Below are positions 45,841 through 56,979 of a stretch of 64,000 nucleotides of DNA, in pieces. The DNA is taken from NCBI GenBank assembly GCA_963921195.1, contig OY992537.1:34271410-34335409 (forward strand), written 5' to 3'. The translations under genes were made by a program, and so were the position numbers. Below the pieces are notes generated by a model. It made no database searches and was not told the DNA's origin. It saw only the letters and a list, made by a program, of their open reading frames with translations. How positions within the stretch are numbered: the first letter of the stretch is position 1; each line of letters starts with the position of its first letter. The DNA comes from Pegoplata infirma (lineage: Eukaryota; Arthropoda; Insecta; Diptera; Anthomyiidae).

Positions 45841-46521
45841 AGACAAGAATGTCATAGGTTCTGAGACATTTTGTTCTGAGACTTTTTTTAAACTTTTTTT
45901 GTTAAAAAATTCTTATAATCTGAGATACTTTTTATGGAAAAATTCTCTGATTTTTTCTTAAAAAAAAACTCTCAGATTTTTTCTTAAAAAAAACTCGCAG
46001 ATTTTTTCTTAAAAAAACTCTCAGATTTTTGTTAAAAAAACTCTCAGTTTTTTTTCTTTGGAAGAGATAATTATTTTATAGAAAAAGTCTCTTATATTTT
46101 TCAATTGTAATAATTATTGTCGAATTACTAATTAATTTATTTACTGTAGGTATTAGATGTTAAATACATTTAAAATAAAACATTACTTTAAAATTTGAAA
46201 AATTTTATATAATTGTATTTAATTAATAAAATTGCTTGAAAAAATAAAATAAAAATTTTATTTCAACGGAAACAGTGTATAAAAAAATTGATTGGGCCAC
46301 CATATAACGCTTTTTAAAATTCGATCACTCCAACCAATGTCAATTTTAACATAAAAATAATCCGTTCTTATGATAGAATTTACCGGTAGAGGCAACTGAA
46401 TTATGAGTAGTGGCAACTGAATTATGAGTAGAGGCAACTGAATATAGTGATAGTTGTTGGAACCGCAAAAATTCAGTTGGCAAACAATTCGGTTGTTGCA
46501 ACTGAATCTGTTTTCTGTGTG

Positions 46522-47846
46522 CATTAAAAAAATATGAAATTAACTAATTTTTGGGAAAAATTTCCTCATCAGAAATGTTTTTTTAACTAAAAAATTGGAA
46601 ATTATTTCCCATTTTCTATTTCAAATTGGCCCTTATTTTAAAGAAAAATATGGACTAAAAAGTAGGAATACATGGCAATGGAGATAGATCATTATCAATT
46701 TTTCTTGGATTTAGTTAATATTCCTATTTTTTTAGTTTATTTTCTGAGTGTATCATTAAAAATAAGTGGAGGATATAAAAAAAATCCTGACCCATAGTTT
46801 CATGTTGCTTAAACAGACGACTTTAAAGTCAATATGAAAAAAAAATAAAGGCAGCAACAACAACAAAAACATAGAACCAAAGTATAAACGGATGTAAAAA
46901 CAGGAAAGATGAAGAAAAATGCCTAAGGCTCACGTACATAGTACTATGTAGTACATTATATTCAACAGACTACAAACAAAGACGAAATGAGCCGTATATA
47001 ATTCAATGAACTGTATCGTCGTCATAGGCTAACAAACAGGCATACAAGAGCCCCAACAAACTAAAGTCAACACAAAGACTGGAGATACAAAATTTATATT
47101 TCCATTTAAAAGTTAAAGAAAAGTTTATAGCAAAAAACAAACAACCCACCTGTAGATTTGAACACTTTTTTTTAATTAATTTATATTTGTAATAATTTCC
47201 CTTTCAAAAGTGTCAATTTTCCTTTCTGTCCTTTTAATTGTAATTATTAAACAATGTTTTTTTTTGAAATTAAATTAATTGAGTTGAAAGAATGTTTAAT
47301 ATTAAATTAACCACAAACTAATTGGCATTTAGTAATAAAATTTGTATAATTTTGTTGTTACAAACCAGCCAGATGTCATACCAAAAAACCAGTTGGATAT
47401 CATTCTTCATTCGGTTTGAAATGTTTTGCGGCTTTGTAGTCTATGATTATCAATTGTTTTTTGAAAATTTTGGGTAAGCTATTAATGGTTCATTATTTAT
47501 TTAAAAGGTTTAAGATATGTAAAAACATTTTCTTTTTTGTTTAACAAAAACATTTATGGTTAAACTTTAAGGTTTTCCCAAAATACTTTAAAGGCTTAAG
47601 CTAAAAGTTAAGGAATCATTTAAAAAATACACTCAAAAGAAAAACTCTCTCAAAAAACCTGTAAAACGACTTTCAATTTGATGTAGTAAGCTTTCAGCTG
47701 ATTTTTCTGCTAAAATGGATATTTTTAATAAAATCTCTGTCAATCAGTTTTAGAAAATAACAGAAATTTGACTGCGTTTTTACTGATTCTGTTCGAGGAA
47801 TTTCAAAATATTTTTGTACATATTTTTAGCAGATTATTTATTAATT
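46522..47846. other. Unclassified DNA, candidate single-copy flank
   Basis: 46800-47160 has ordinary composition with no repeat matched elsewhere in the window. No open frame or RNA gene was recognised. It could be host intergenic or intronic DNA. Confidence 0.4.
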
Positions 47847-47857
47847 ATACAGAAATA

Positions 47858-50157
47858 TATATATTTCCTTTATTTACATAAAATAGTAAGATAAATATAT
47901 ATTAACTAAATTATATAAAAGTTCATAATGAACATAGGGCGTCTACAAATTCTCTCCATTTGGAACGATCCTTGGCTAGCGACTTAATTTGATTCCAAGA
48001 CAAGTTGCAACTTTGACCTTCGTTTCTCACCATCCTCACCTAGGTGTTTCGCGGGCGACCAGTATTGCGATGACCTTGCGGATTCCATTCAAGAGCCGCT
48101 CTGGTGATTTCATTGTTCGGTCTTCTTAATATGTGGCCTATCCAAGACCACTTACGACGTTTGATTTCAATATCAACGGGCTAGATATAAAAGTTGTTCA
48201 TTAGTTACCCAGCATGGCCAAAATATACGCAGAATCTGTCTAAGGCAACGATTTACGAATGTCTGCAGCTTTCTTTAGGTGGCCTGTGTTGTACTCCATG
48301 TTGTGCAACTGTATAGCAGGACAGACTTAACACTACAGTTAAATATTCGCAGTTTCGTAGCTTTTGAGATGTTGTTTGCTCGCCAGACTTTATTTAATGA
48401 GTGAAATGGGACTCTAGCCTTGTTGATGCGCTCCTCTATATCTTTTCCGGAACCACCATCTTTTGTTATGCGGCTACCTAGGTAGCAAAAGGAGTCAACG
48501 TCCTCAATAAGATCTCCGTGCAATATGAGAGGTGTTGAGTTGTTTGTACCAATTCTCATTAGTTTTGTCTTATTAACGTTGATTCTAAGACCTACTTTTC
48601 TTGCGTTTCTGTCAAGACATATGAGCTTCTGTTCGATATCTTCAAACCGATGGGCCATCATGCATAAATCATCTGCGTAGTCAATATCATTAAGACGTTC
48701 ACGTAGGTTCCAACATATGCCATTCGGAGCTTTCGATGACTCCATCTAAGAGTATTAGAAATAAAGTCGGCGATAGAACACACCCCTCTCTGACACCCTC
48801 ATTATGTTCAAATGGACGGCTCTCTTGCCCACAGCATCTAACTCTACATTCGGCACCATTATAAAGTTCACGAATGAGATCAATAATCTTATCGGGTACG
48901 CCTCTACTCCTAAGGGCAGCCCATATTGCCGTTCTGTATACGGTGTCAAAGGCGCGCTCAAAATCTACAAACAGCATATAGAGGTGGTTATTGAACTCTT
49001 GCGATTGCTCTATGATAATTCGTAGAGTATTTATATGGTCCGCGCATGATCGACCAGGCCTAAAATCCGCTTGATCCTGACGTAACAGCGGTTCAACAAT
49101 TGGTGCTATTCTTTGCAAAAGAAGTAGGGCCATTACTTTGTTGATAACGTTTAGCAATGTAGTCCCTCGCCAGTTCTTGCAGTAGCTCAGATCACCCTTC
49201 TTGGGTATAGTGACGATCACACCAGCCTTCCAACATTCTGGGATGTTGGAAGGCTGGTGTGTAGTTTCTCTTCAGTCGTAGTGAGATCACGACCGTGTTT
49301 ATCTTTTAGCATTGATATATTCTTGATATTTCTGCCTCCTAGATCTTTAATTGCTTTATAACCCCCACGCATGTTATCAATGTTAGCCTCTTGTTCGGCT
49401 TCCTCTGCGATGCTGTTAAAGTAGCGTTCCCGGTCAGCTCGTACTAATTTCTTTACGGAGTTCGCTGATAATCTGTAGTCCTTTCTCGCTTCAAGTTTCT
49501 CATCAGGGTTTCGCGTTCTTGAAACTATTTTGTTAAGACGCTTGCGATTTGCTATTTCGGCCCACGTCTCTTCGCTGATCCAAGGCTACTGGTTTTTCTT
49601 GCGGACACCTAGAATTTCCTTCGCAGTTCGAGAACAGTTTTGTGCTACATTTGTCCAAGATTGTATACTAATGTGTTTGTTGTTGTTTGGTTGAAATGAG
49701 TCTCTCAGAGTAGAAAAGTAGCAGGAAGCAACATCAGGGTTACGAAGCCGAGCAGTATTAAATTTCAAGACACCTTTTTGTGAGTTGACTGCCGCAGGAC
49801 GAAGTTAAAATGTGCCCACTAATAGGTTATGGTCACTGTCTATATCGGCACCTCGCATTGTCCTCACATCTAATAGACAACCCAGGAACAATTTATTTAT
49901 CATTATGTGGTCAATCTGGTTGCGGGTGATATCAAGAGGACACCGCCATGTATACTTATGAATGAATTTCGTACCTCCAATAAATAATCGATGGCGTGCA
50001 CATAAATCAACGAGTCTATCGCCATTATCATTTCTAGAATTACCCAGTCCCTGAGATCCCATTACAGCCTGGAGGTTTTTGTTGTCGGAGCCTACCTTGG
50101 CATTAAAGTCGCCGAGGACGATTTTGATGTCACCGTTCGGGATAGCAGAGATTGCAT
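47858..50157 (-). mobile_element. 5'-truncated LINE (non-LTR retrotransposon)
   Basis: Minus-strand element flanked by an 11-bp direct repeat ATACAGAAATA (47847-47857 and 50158-50168). The 3' end is AT-rich rather than a plain poly-A. It encodes endonuclease and reverse transcriptase remnants, detailed in the pseudogene entry. Truncated at the 5' end within the endonuclease. Confidence 0.85.
47923..50157 (-). pseudogene. LINE endonuclease/reverse transcriptase, broken
   Basis: Read on the minus strand, with no start because the fragment is truncated. APE-type endonuclease at about 50157-49805 (GDFNAKVGS, then NQIDHIMIN and RGADIDSDHNLL). A stop-containing linker follows to 49260. Reverse transcriptase runs from 49236 (ECWKAGVIVTIPKKGD, NWRGTTLLN, DFERAFDTVYR, GVREGCVLSP), with a frameshift near 48735. 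It continues with DIDYADD (YADD at 48668-48679) and FCYLGSRIT. The C-terminal part is RRKWSWIGHILRRP to ALCSL, ending at 47923, and holds another stop near 48045. The style fits RTE-related LINEs, clade not resolved. Dead. Confidence 0.85.
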
Positions 50158-50168
50158 ATACAGAAATA

Positions 50169-50694
50169 GATTGCTGTCATTCGTTTTTGAAGAAGAGTTT
50201 CTAAGTTTTTTTTTTCAAAGCTTTAATTTATTTTGTTATACCCTCCACTCAAGTAATAGAGGGCATATCGTGAACCTATATTCAAAATATGCCAACTCAA
50301 ATTTGACCGAAATGAGTTTCGGTTGGCAAATAGCTCCCCAATGTAATACCTGTCTGTCATAAAAATTTCAGAGCAAAAAAATAATTTGTTGTCGTTTTAC
50401 ATCCATTTTTGTTATTCTGCTAACTCAAAGTACATATTTTTTTGGTGAAAATAAATGACAACTCCCACTGTAAAGATCACATATCTTATTGCATTTGCCA
50501 TGCTGAACACGAATCTTGTAAAGATTTTTATTTATAGTGACTGGTTCTCTAGATATTGCCATTTTGAAAATATGGGTAAATAGTGTTTGCAAAAAAAAAA
50601 ATGCTTATATTTATGTAACTTTCAAACTATTTATCAGATTGAAACATTATGCGTGAAGCAAATAAAGTCAATGATATAAGCTCTCAAAATAGCT

Positions 50695-50696
<2 letters not shown>
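50169..50696. other. Flank with a DINE-like 5' end
   Basis: 50235-50310 starts TTATACCCTCCACTCAAGTA with the partner TAGAGGGCATAT, a DINE-like 5' end of a diverged subfamily. The rest is unclassified. Confidence 0.45.
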
Positions 50697-50730
<34 letters not shown>

Positions 50731-52104
50731 GATGAACCAACACTCAGGGGATGCCCCTACTAATGCAATGCATTGTGTTGATATCAGGAAAATAGGTTAT
50801 GAGGAGGAGGAAAGAGGGAGTAGTGTTTGTGTATATTTGACTTGAATTTATCTACATTGAAAGAAACTGGAAAGACTTCTGCGGGGAGATTATTCCACAT
50901 ACGGCTAGTTCGACTGATAAACGAACCTTCTCTGTAATGCGCTGTGCGATCAACTGGACAATCGACAACAAATGGATGTGATCTACTAGATAACCGAGTG
51001 TTTCGAACAAAAACTCGGGCTCTAGGGATAAGTTCACTTATCTCAGCAGAACACTTTCCATGGTAATATCGATAGAACAGAGTCACACAACCCACATTCC
51101 GACGATGCTCCAATGAGTCAATAGAGTTGGATACCCTAGTGTCATTGATAAGCATCAACGCCCTCCTTTGCACACGGTCCAAGAGCTCCAAAATAGACTT
51201 TGAAGCCCCTGCCCATATATGGGAGTTGTATTCCATCTTCGGTCGAATGTAGGTGGTATAAATAGTAAGGAGATCGGATGAGGTGAAGTATTTCTTACAC
51301 CGGTTTAAAAAACCGAGACACTTGAATGCTTCTTTCGACACTTGAAAAACGTGCTTATTCCAACGGACATCACACTGAATTTTCATGCCCAGAACATCAA
51401 GAGTGTCTGATTCCTCAATACCAATACCACCCATATGTACAGATGACGCTGTTGGTTCCACATTTCTGTGAGTCAACATACAACATTGGGTCTTGCGTGC
51501 ATTAAACTTGACCCTATTCGCAAGACCCCACTTAGAGATTGTCAACAGGTCTTGATTAAGTGTGTCATTCATAATCTGCCTTTTGCCCTCAACCTCAATA
51601 AGGCTTGGCCTACGATCAAAGGAAAATGAATGACAAATGTTGCTGTCATCTGCAAAAGAGTAGATAGGATTTGAAGTTTGACTTAGAAGGTCGTTAAAAA
51701 AAATAAGAAAAAGGGTAGGAGAAAGAACAGAACCTTGCGGTACCCCCGATTGGAGCTGGAACTCATCGGATGAGAACCCATCTATAACAACACGTATAGA
51801 ACGATCCCTGAGGAAACTCGAAACAAATCGAGAGAAGTCATTACCGACACCAAAGGCATTAAGCTTAGATATGAGCGCACCGTGCCACACACAATCAAAC
51901 GCCTTGGAAATATCCAGAGCAACTACCTTACTCTCACCAAAATGGTGGATCGATCGACTCCAACGTTCCGAAAGGAACGCCAACAGATCCCCGGTAGAAC
52001 GAGTTCTCCGAAAACCATACTGTCGGTCGTTTAAAAGTGAGTTAGCCTCCAGATACCTAACAAGATGGCAATTTACCATGCTCTCCATCACCTTCGAGAG
52101 CATA
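50697..52104 (-). mobile_element. 5'-truncated LINE with 32-base poly-A tail
   Basis: Minus-strand element with its tail visible as a pure T run at 50697-50728. It has a short 3' UTR and one long open frame. The 5' side stops at 52104, where a CCCAGC-ended MITE begins. The long tail and open frame suggest a fairly young copy. No target duplication could be confirmed. Confidence 0.85.
50784..52104 (-). CDS. LINE reverse transcriptase, C-terminal part
   Basis: About 439 residues with no internal stop. The first codons of the longer frame (before MLSKVMES) come from the neighbouring MITE, so the protein is truncated and has no genuine start. Motifs in order are NDRQYGFRRTRSTGD, VALDISKAFDCVWH (catalytic Asp), SGVPQGSVLSPTLFLIFFND, and FADD at 51645-51656 (catalytic Asp pair). 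Next comes the thumb region with TLDVLGMKI, then a C-terminal domain with RSHPFVVDCPVD and SRMWNNLPAEVF. The layout fits the Jockey/CR1 group of non-LTR elements. The endonuclease domain and the N-terminal RT blocks are missing. Confidence 0.85.
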
Positions 52105-52541
52105 CCCAGCAAAAACTTCCATTACCAAGTAATTAACTTTGGGGTTTATAACGAAAATGAGTAACTAGTTATGCCCCAATTTCATTGTTAATTACTTTTA
52201 CAAGGCGATGTCATTGGAGGCAAGGCCTTCTTTATTCAATTACGAAAAATCTAACAAATAATAACTCATTCCTAGCTCGCTTACGAAAAGTTGAAAAAGT
52301 AACTGAATTGTTTGTTTAGTTGCTCTTACTAAATGAGAGAGAAAAATTAACAGCAAAATGGTTTTTAATATATTTTTATGAAACTTAACTGGTTTTTAAA
52401 ATTCAGATGGCAAATCTATTTACATTGTAAGTTAAAAGTAAGGCCTTTTTTTTGGGGTATAAAGTAACGCAGCGGGTAATTAGTACTCATTACCAAGTAA
52501 TCCAATTGGGAATGAGTACTCATTACGTAGTTTTCGCTGGG
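52105..52541. mobile_element. CCCAGC-ended MITE, copy 1
   Basis: Ends CCCAGCAAAAACTT and, inverted, CCCAGCGAAAACTA, flanked by TA (52103-52104 and 52542-52543). The interior repeats ATTACCAAGTAAT and GAGTACTCATT words. It sits exactly at the junction between the LINE fragment and a DINE copy. Confidence 0.75.
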
Positions 52542-52543
52542 TA

Positions 52544-53172
52544 GTTCGTATTGATTTTCAGCCAAATCGGTCCAGTGGTTCAAAAGTTATTAGCAAAACC
52601 GTGAATTTCAGATAAGTTTCACCTTAAATTCACATGTTGAAAACCAGTTTAACATGCCCAGCAAAAACTTGGTAATGGGTACCCCTTCCTGCCTCGCTTA
52701 CGTGGTAATGGCTTTGAATACTACTAATTACCATTAGCATTACATTGCGCCAAAAAAGGCAAAATGTGGTTACCTCCAATAACATCACCGTGTTAAAGTA
52801 ATGAACATTGAACTTTGGAGGTAACTAAGTAGTTACTCATATTTTTGCTAACCCCTTGGTAAGCGAAGTTTTTGCTGGGTGTGACGAAAGTCACAAAAAT
52901 ATATTAGAACGTATTTTTGCCACTCAAAAATATCTTAACACTAAAACAAAAAAAATACACTCGAAAAAAATTTTTAACTCAAAAAAAATTTTACACTCAA
53001 AAAGAAAAATTTAGTAAATTTTTTTTTTTTTTTTTAATTACTTAAAAAAAGCTTTTTACACAAAATAAAATATTTCTAATCAAAAATGTTATTTTTTTCC
53101 CCGTTAGAAACTTAAAACTGGCATTGTGGAGGGTATTCATAGATTCGGCCAAGTCGAATTTAACTTTTCTAC
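52544..53172 (+). mobile_element. DINE-like element, 5' truncated, split by a MITE
   Basis: Begins GTTCGTATTGATTTTCAGCC and matches the complement of 33628-34030. It runs through TCCAGTGGTTCAAAAGTTA, AAATTCACATGTTGAAAACC and ACACTCGAAAAAAATTTTT, and ends with TTCGGCCAAGTCGAA and TTAACTTTTCTACTT. A CCCAGC-ended MITE interrupts it at 52657-52879. Confidence 0.75.
52657..52879. mobile_element. CCCAGC-ended MITE, copy 2
   Basis: Inverted ends CCCAGCAAAAACTTGGTAA and CCCAGCAAAAACTTCGCTTA, with TG on both sides instead of TA. 223 bp, with TACCTCCAA/TTGGAGGTA inverted words inside. Non-coding. Confidence 0.75.
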
Positions 53173-53800
53173 TTCTTTTATTCATAATTTTTTTTTTTTT
53201 CATTAATTTTTTTTTTCATAAATTATTTTTTTTTCATGAAAATTTTTTCATCAAAAATTTTTTATTTTGTCATAAAAATTTTTTTTTTCTTCATCATTTT
53301 TTTTTATCAAATTTTTCTTTGTTCATTAAATTTTGTTTTATCAAATTTTTTTTTTTTGTTTTTATACAACTTTTTTTTCATTTTTTTTTTTTGTTTTTCA
53401 TTTAAACTTTTTTTTCTTCTATTTTTTTTTTTTTGATCAAATTTTTTTTTTTCATAAATTTTTTTTTCATCTATTTTTTCATCAAATTTTTTTTTCATAA
53501 TTTTTTTTTATAATTTTTTTTTTTTCATAATTTTTTTTTCATAAAGTTTTTTTTATCAATTTTTTTTTCATCTATATTTTTTTCATCGAATTTTTTTTCA
53601 TAATTTTTTTTCCTTTAATATTTTTCTTCATCATTTTATTTTTTCCATAATTTTTTTTTTTAAATTTTTTTTTTTTGTATTTTTCAAAAATTTTTTTTCA
53701 TCAAAAATTTTTTGTTTTTCATCAAAAATTTAGTTTTCATCCAATTTTATTTATCTCAATTTAGTTTTTGTAAAAAAAAATATTTTTTCCATTTTTTTTA
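53165..53800. repeat. T-rich minisatellite (TTTTTTCATCAAATT units)
   Basis: Irregular units of T runs with CATC or CATAA, related to 19325-19690. The Phe-rich and Lys-rich frames here are by-products. It adjoins DINE sequence on both sides. Confidence 0.9.
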
Positions 53801-53819
53801 CCAAAACTACTTTTTTACC

Positions 53820-54045
53820 AAGTCTAAACTTTTGACATAAAAATGTTCCATTTGTTTAACAAATGTACAAAAAATCGATCAATAATATATAAACTTAACC
53901 GACCGATATTTCGATTCGTTTTGCATGAAATGACAGATGAATATAACATTTTTATTTCTAAAAAAAACTTAGCTTTGGCAAGTACGCCCAAATCTTCAGC
54001 AAAACATTATCATGATTTAATGTTTTGGGCAAGAGACTAAGACTA
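53820..54045 (-). mobile_element. DINE-like fragment
   Basis: Matches the 30455-30790 subfamily on the minus strand (GTCTAAACTTTTGACATAAA, ATGTTCCATTTGTTTAACAA, GGCAAGTACGCCCAAATCTT). The 3' hairpin and microsatellite are deleted. Confidence 0.65.
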
Positions 54046-54397
54046 TGAGACTTTTGCTATGGGGAAAATGCAGTGTTGCCACTTCTTGGATAATTATCCA
54101 AAAAATGGATAATTTAAAATTTTTTGGATACTCTTTGGATAATTTCATTTTTGGATAATTTATGGATAATTTTATCATTTATAAAGTTTTACACGGACAA
54201 AATATATTTTTTTTTTTCATTTTAATTTGGCACAGAAATTGTTTTCAGCCTTTAATTTTTTTAATTAATTTAAATTTTTTTAATTAATTTAAAAAAAAAA
54301 TTTATACCCACCAACCACAGTATGGGGGTATACTCACTTTGTCATTCCGTTTGTAACGCATCGAAATATCGGTCCGGGACCCCATAAAGTATATATA

Positions 54398-55291
54398 CAG
54401 GGTGGTCCAATAACTGGTATCTTTTTAAAACATGCAATGAAATGAACAATACTCAATAGTTTTGAAACCCTATGGCTTTATTTGAAAGAGCAAATATTCC
54501 CATTATTTATGGCAAACGACTTCATTCATACGGTTGCCTGGGTTAGCTCCGCAGTAGCTCATTCTCGGCACCCATTTTTCTAATGTTTCTGGTTCTATCT
54601 CACGAATGGCTTGAACGATATTCGTCGAATGGGCCTAGAATATTTCTGGATTTCCCATGTTGCATGAATCTTTAACGAGACCCCTCAAAAAAATTTTTAA
54701 AGTTGTTAATCGGCAGCTCTGAAGTGATCAATTGTCACCGCGAATATGGCGAAAAACACGATTTCCGAACTAAGTGCGCAAAATATCGATTGTTTGATGG
54801 ACTGTGGGACATATTGCGACATCCTTCTGAAAATAAATGTCATCCAAGTTGGTATATTCTATTACGGCCAACAAAAAGTCGGTAATCATGGCTATGTAGC
54901 GCTCATCTTTGACGAAAATGGGAGTTTCAGCTGTATTTTTGAAAATATTGTGTAATGATGCTGATACTCAAATCTATTGCTTTCTATAGATGAATTGGAT
55001 TCTTGCGAGTTTTACGATCCCAAGATGTAGCAATTTGTTTGTTAACATAACCTCATTTGAGTGCCTTATTTCGGTTAAAAACTTTTTTTTCGAAAAACGT
55101 TCAGTTTGGCAGCGCAGTATTGCGCTACAACGCGATACAGCGGAGCAAGCCGAAGACGCATCAATGAAGTCGTTTGCCATAAAAAACGGGAATGTTTGCT
55201 CTTTCAAATAAAGCCATAAGGTTTCAAAACTATTGAGTATTGTTCATTTCATTGCATGTTTTAAAAAGATACCAGTTATTGGACCACCCCT
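54398..55291 (-). mobile_element. Mariner-like element, internally rearranged
   Basis: Inverted ends of about 125 bp, beginning GGGTGGTCCAATAACTGGTA, flanked by TA (54396-54397 and 55292-55293). At 0.9 kb it is shorter than a usual mariner (about 1.3 kb). The minus strand carries a broken transposase. Confidence 0.8.
54503..54955 (-). pseudogene. Mariner transposase, broken
   Basis: Minus-strand remnants show TNLDDIYFQKDVAICPT, then HQTIDILRT, a stop, FGNRVFRHIRGDN, another stop, and after further damage NIVQAIREIEPETLEKW ending VVCHK at 54503. This matches the catalytic-core and C-terminal layout of IS630/Tc1/mariner transposases (normally FQQDGA...H, FG.R..SR.GD). The catalytic Asp-Gly-Ala step reads KDVA here, and stops and frameshifts abolish function. 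The N-terminal DNA-binding part is missing or unrecognisable. The frame at 54703-54955 on the plus strand is only its shadow. Confidence 0.8.
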
Positions 55292-56101
55292 TATTATTGT
55301 TCCATGATCGATTCTAAGACATTCTGTGAATGTCCGTCTGTCCGTCCGTCCGTCTGTCTGTAGATGGCACGATGCAGTCAAAAATAAAAGAGCTATCATC
55401 CTGAAATTTGGCACGAATATATCTTATGGTCCTAGGCAGGTTAAGTTCGCAAATGGGCAAAATCGGACAAGGGGGAAAAAGTTCCCTCTTGAAGAACTGA
55501 ACCAACCTATGAAAAATACACTTTTTTACATGTTTTTTGTATTTTTGTTAAATAAATGAAACATTTGGTATATTTACCGCGATGGGAAGGTGATCTCAAC
55601 GTCCCCCGCTGACCCAATCAACCCCCCCACAAAAAAACGCCCTTAAATTTTTTTACATTTTGGAGGGTATAAAAGATTCGGCACAGCCGAACTTAACACT
55701 CTCACTTGTTTAGATTAAATTTGTTATTAAATGCCACTAGTTTGAATCATTTTGAAACTTATTATTTTGAAAATAATAAAATAAAATAATAAAATAGAAA
55801 ATAATTCCAAGAATAAAAATTGCATAAAAAGTTAAGTTTTCTGGGACAACTTTTAACATTGATAATTTTTTTGACAAGATCTTTGAGATCGGCGGGTGCT
55901 AAAAAGTACATTTTTCGAAAAAGAAAATTTAATCTTGGCCCAAAATGAGTTAAAAAATAATTTCATGTATTCTTTAAATTAAATTAAAATATTTTTATTT
56001 TTGTATTTTCTTTTTTTTTTGATAATTTTTGGGATTTTGGATAATTTTGGACAAACTCCTGGATAATTTTTTGGTTCACTGGTGGCAACACTGGAAAAAT
56101 G

Positions 56102-56388
56102 GCTCAAAGACTAAAACATTTTTTTTGGGAACAAATTTCTTAGACTATTCCCAGAAAATGCTTGACAACCTTAGACTTTTTTTAGGGAAAAGTTTCTCAG
56201 AAAACAAAACTTTTTTAATAGAAAAATTTCTCAGAATCTAGAAAATTCCCTCCAAAAATTTTAAAAAGCATTAATTTTTACATTTTTCTAATCTCTGGTA
56301 CTCTCTATCGAATATTTTTTCAAACCCTAAAAATGTAGGTGTAGAAAGATCGTTTCGGTATCTTAAACCTTTTTTTGTAGAAAAATAC
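56102..56388. repeat. Degenerate 35-bp-type satellite
   Basis: Diverged units such as TTTCTCAGAATCTAGAAAAT and AGACTTTTTTTAGGG continue from 54020-54070 across the hAT insertion. Confidence 0.55.
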
Positions 56389-56391
56389 TTA

Positions 56392-56979
56392 CAAGGGAAG
56401 TATCTCAACCCTTATGAACCGATTTGCCTGAAACTTAAAATATATATAAATGAGACCATTTTAAGGTTGGGGTGTCTCGGCTTATCGGCCATATCGGGCC
56501 ATTAGGGGTTCAAAAAATAGGTCAAAAATTGGCGAAAAAATCGTTTTTTGGATTTTTCGGCCATTTCTTTCTAAGAAACTATATGATGTTTCCATATGAG
56601 AGGAAAGGTTTTTTTAATGCCTATCCAACGGTGGCATAACCGTGTAAAAATTCGGCTTCGTTAAATATTTTTCTCATGAAAATGTGTAATTTTTTGGGGG
56701 TATATATATGAAGACATAGACCTACGATATCCATATGAATATAAAATATTCTTTATTAAATTTAAGTCGACACGTATTTTTTCTCTAGACGATATTCCTA
56801 TTAGTTCGGGAGTTATCGAAATTTTCCCGAAGGTCCTCATTGTTTCATAAGGGGACAACGAAATTTTTAAACACAGATATGGCCGATAAGCCGATACACC
56901 CCGACCTTAAAATCATCTCATTTATATATATTTTAAGTTTCAGGGAAATCGGTTCATAAGGGTTGAGATACTTCCCTTG
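56392..56979. mobile_element. MITE with CAAGGGAAGT ends and 3-bp duplication, copy 2
   Basis: Inverted arms of about 110 bp, CAAGGGAAGTATCTCAACCC onward, flanked by TTA (56389-56391 and 56980-56982). Inner parts contain GGCCGATAAGCCGA-like words. Shares its ends with 25650-26163. Probably PIF/Harbinger-type. Confidence 0.8.

Larger units (their letters stand above)
43975..46521. mobile_element. TIR element carrying a satellite array
   Basis: Ends CACACAGAAAACA and its complement TGTTTTCTGTGTG at 46509-46521. The right end carries repeats of GGCAACTGAATTATGAGTAG. No certain target duplication is visible, so the outer limits are provisional. The interior holds an ATG-less reading frame (44464-44740) and the 35-bp array. 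Confidence 0.45.
54301..55711 (+). mobile_element. DINE-1/INE-1-like element interrupted by mariner
   Basis: 54301-54397 gives the 5' part (GTCATTCCGTTTGTAACGCA, GGGACCCCATAAAGTATATA). 55292-55711 gives the GTCTGTCCGTCCGTCCGTCT microsatellite, a diverged middle and the 3' end with hairpin TTCGGCACAGCCGAA and CTCTCACTTGTT. The missing junction is restored by removing the mariner element with its TA duplication. Confidence 0.8.
54071..56093. mobile_element. hAT-type element with GGATAATT subterminal repeats
   Basis: Inverted ends CAGTGTTGCCAC, the classic hAT form. Flanks GGAAAATG and GAAAAATG (54063-54070 and 56094-56101) are an 8-bp duplication with one change. Many TGGATAATTT repeats lie at both ends (54095-54165 and 56025-56075). 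No transposase. The interior is occupied by a DINE copy that itself carries a mariner element. The whole nest is inserted in degenerate 35-bp-type satellite. Confidence 0.85.

Noticed and set aside
52105..52112. Genuine start of the second LINE frame
   Set aside because: The first codons derive from the end of a CCCAGC-ended MITE, so the protein is truncated, not initiated there.
53124..53498. Phe-rich and Lys-rich frames of 63 to 93 codons
   Set aside because: Products of the T-rich minisatellite.
54703..54955. Plus-strand frames of 60 and 69 codons
   Set aside because: They are antisense to the decayed mariner transposase on the minus strand.
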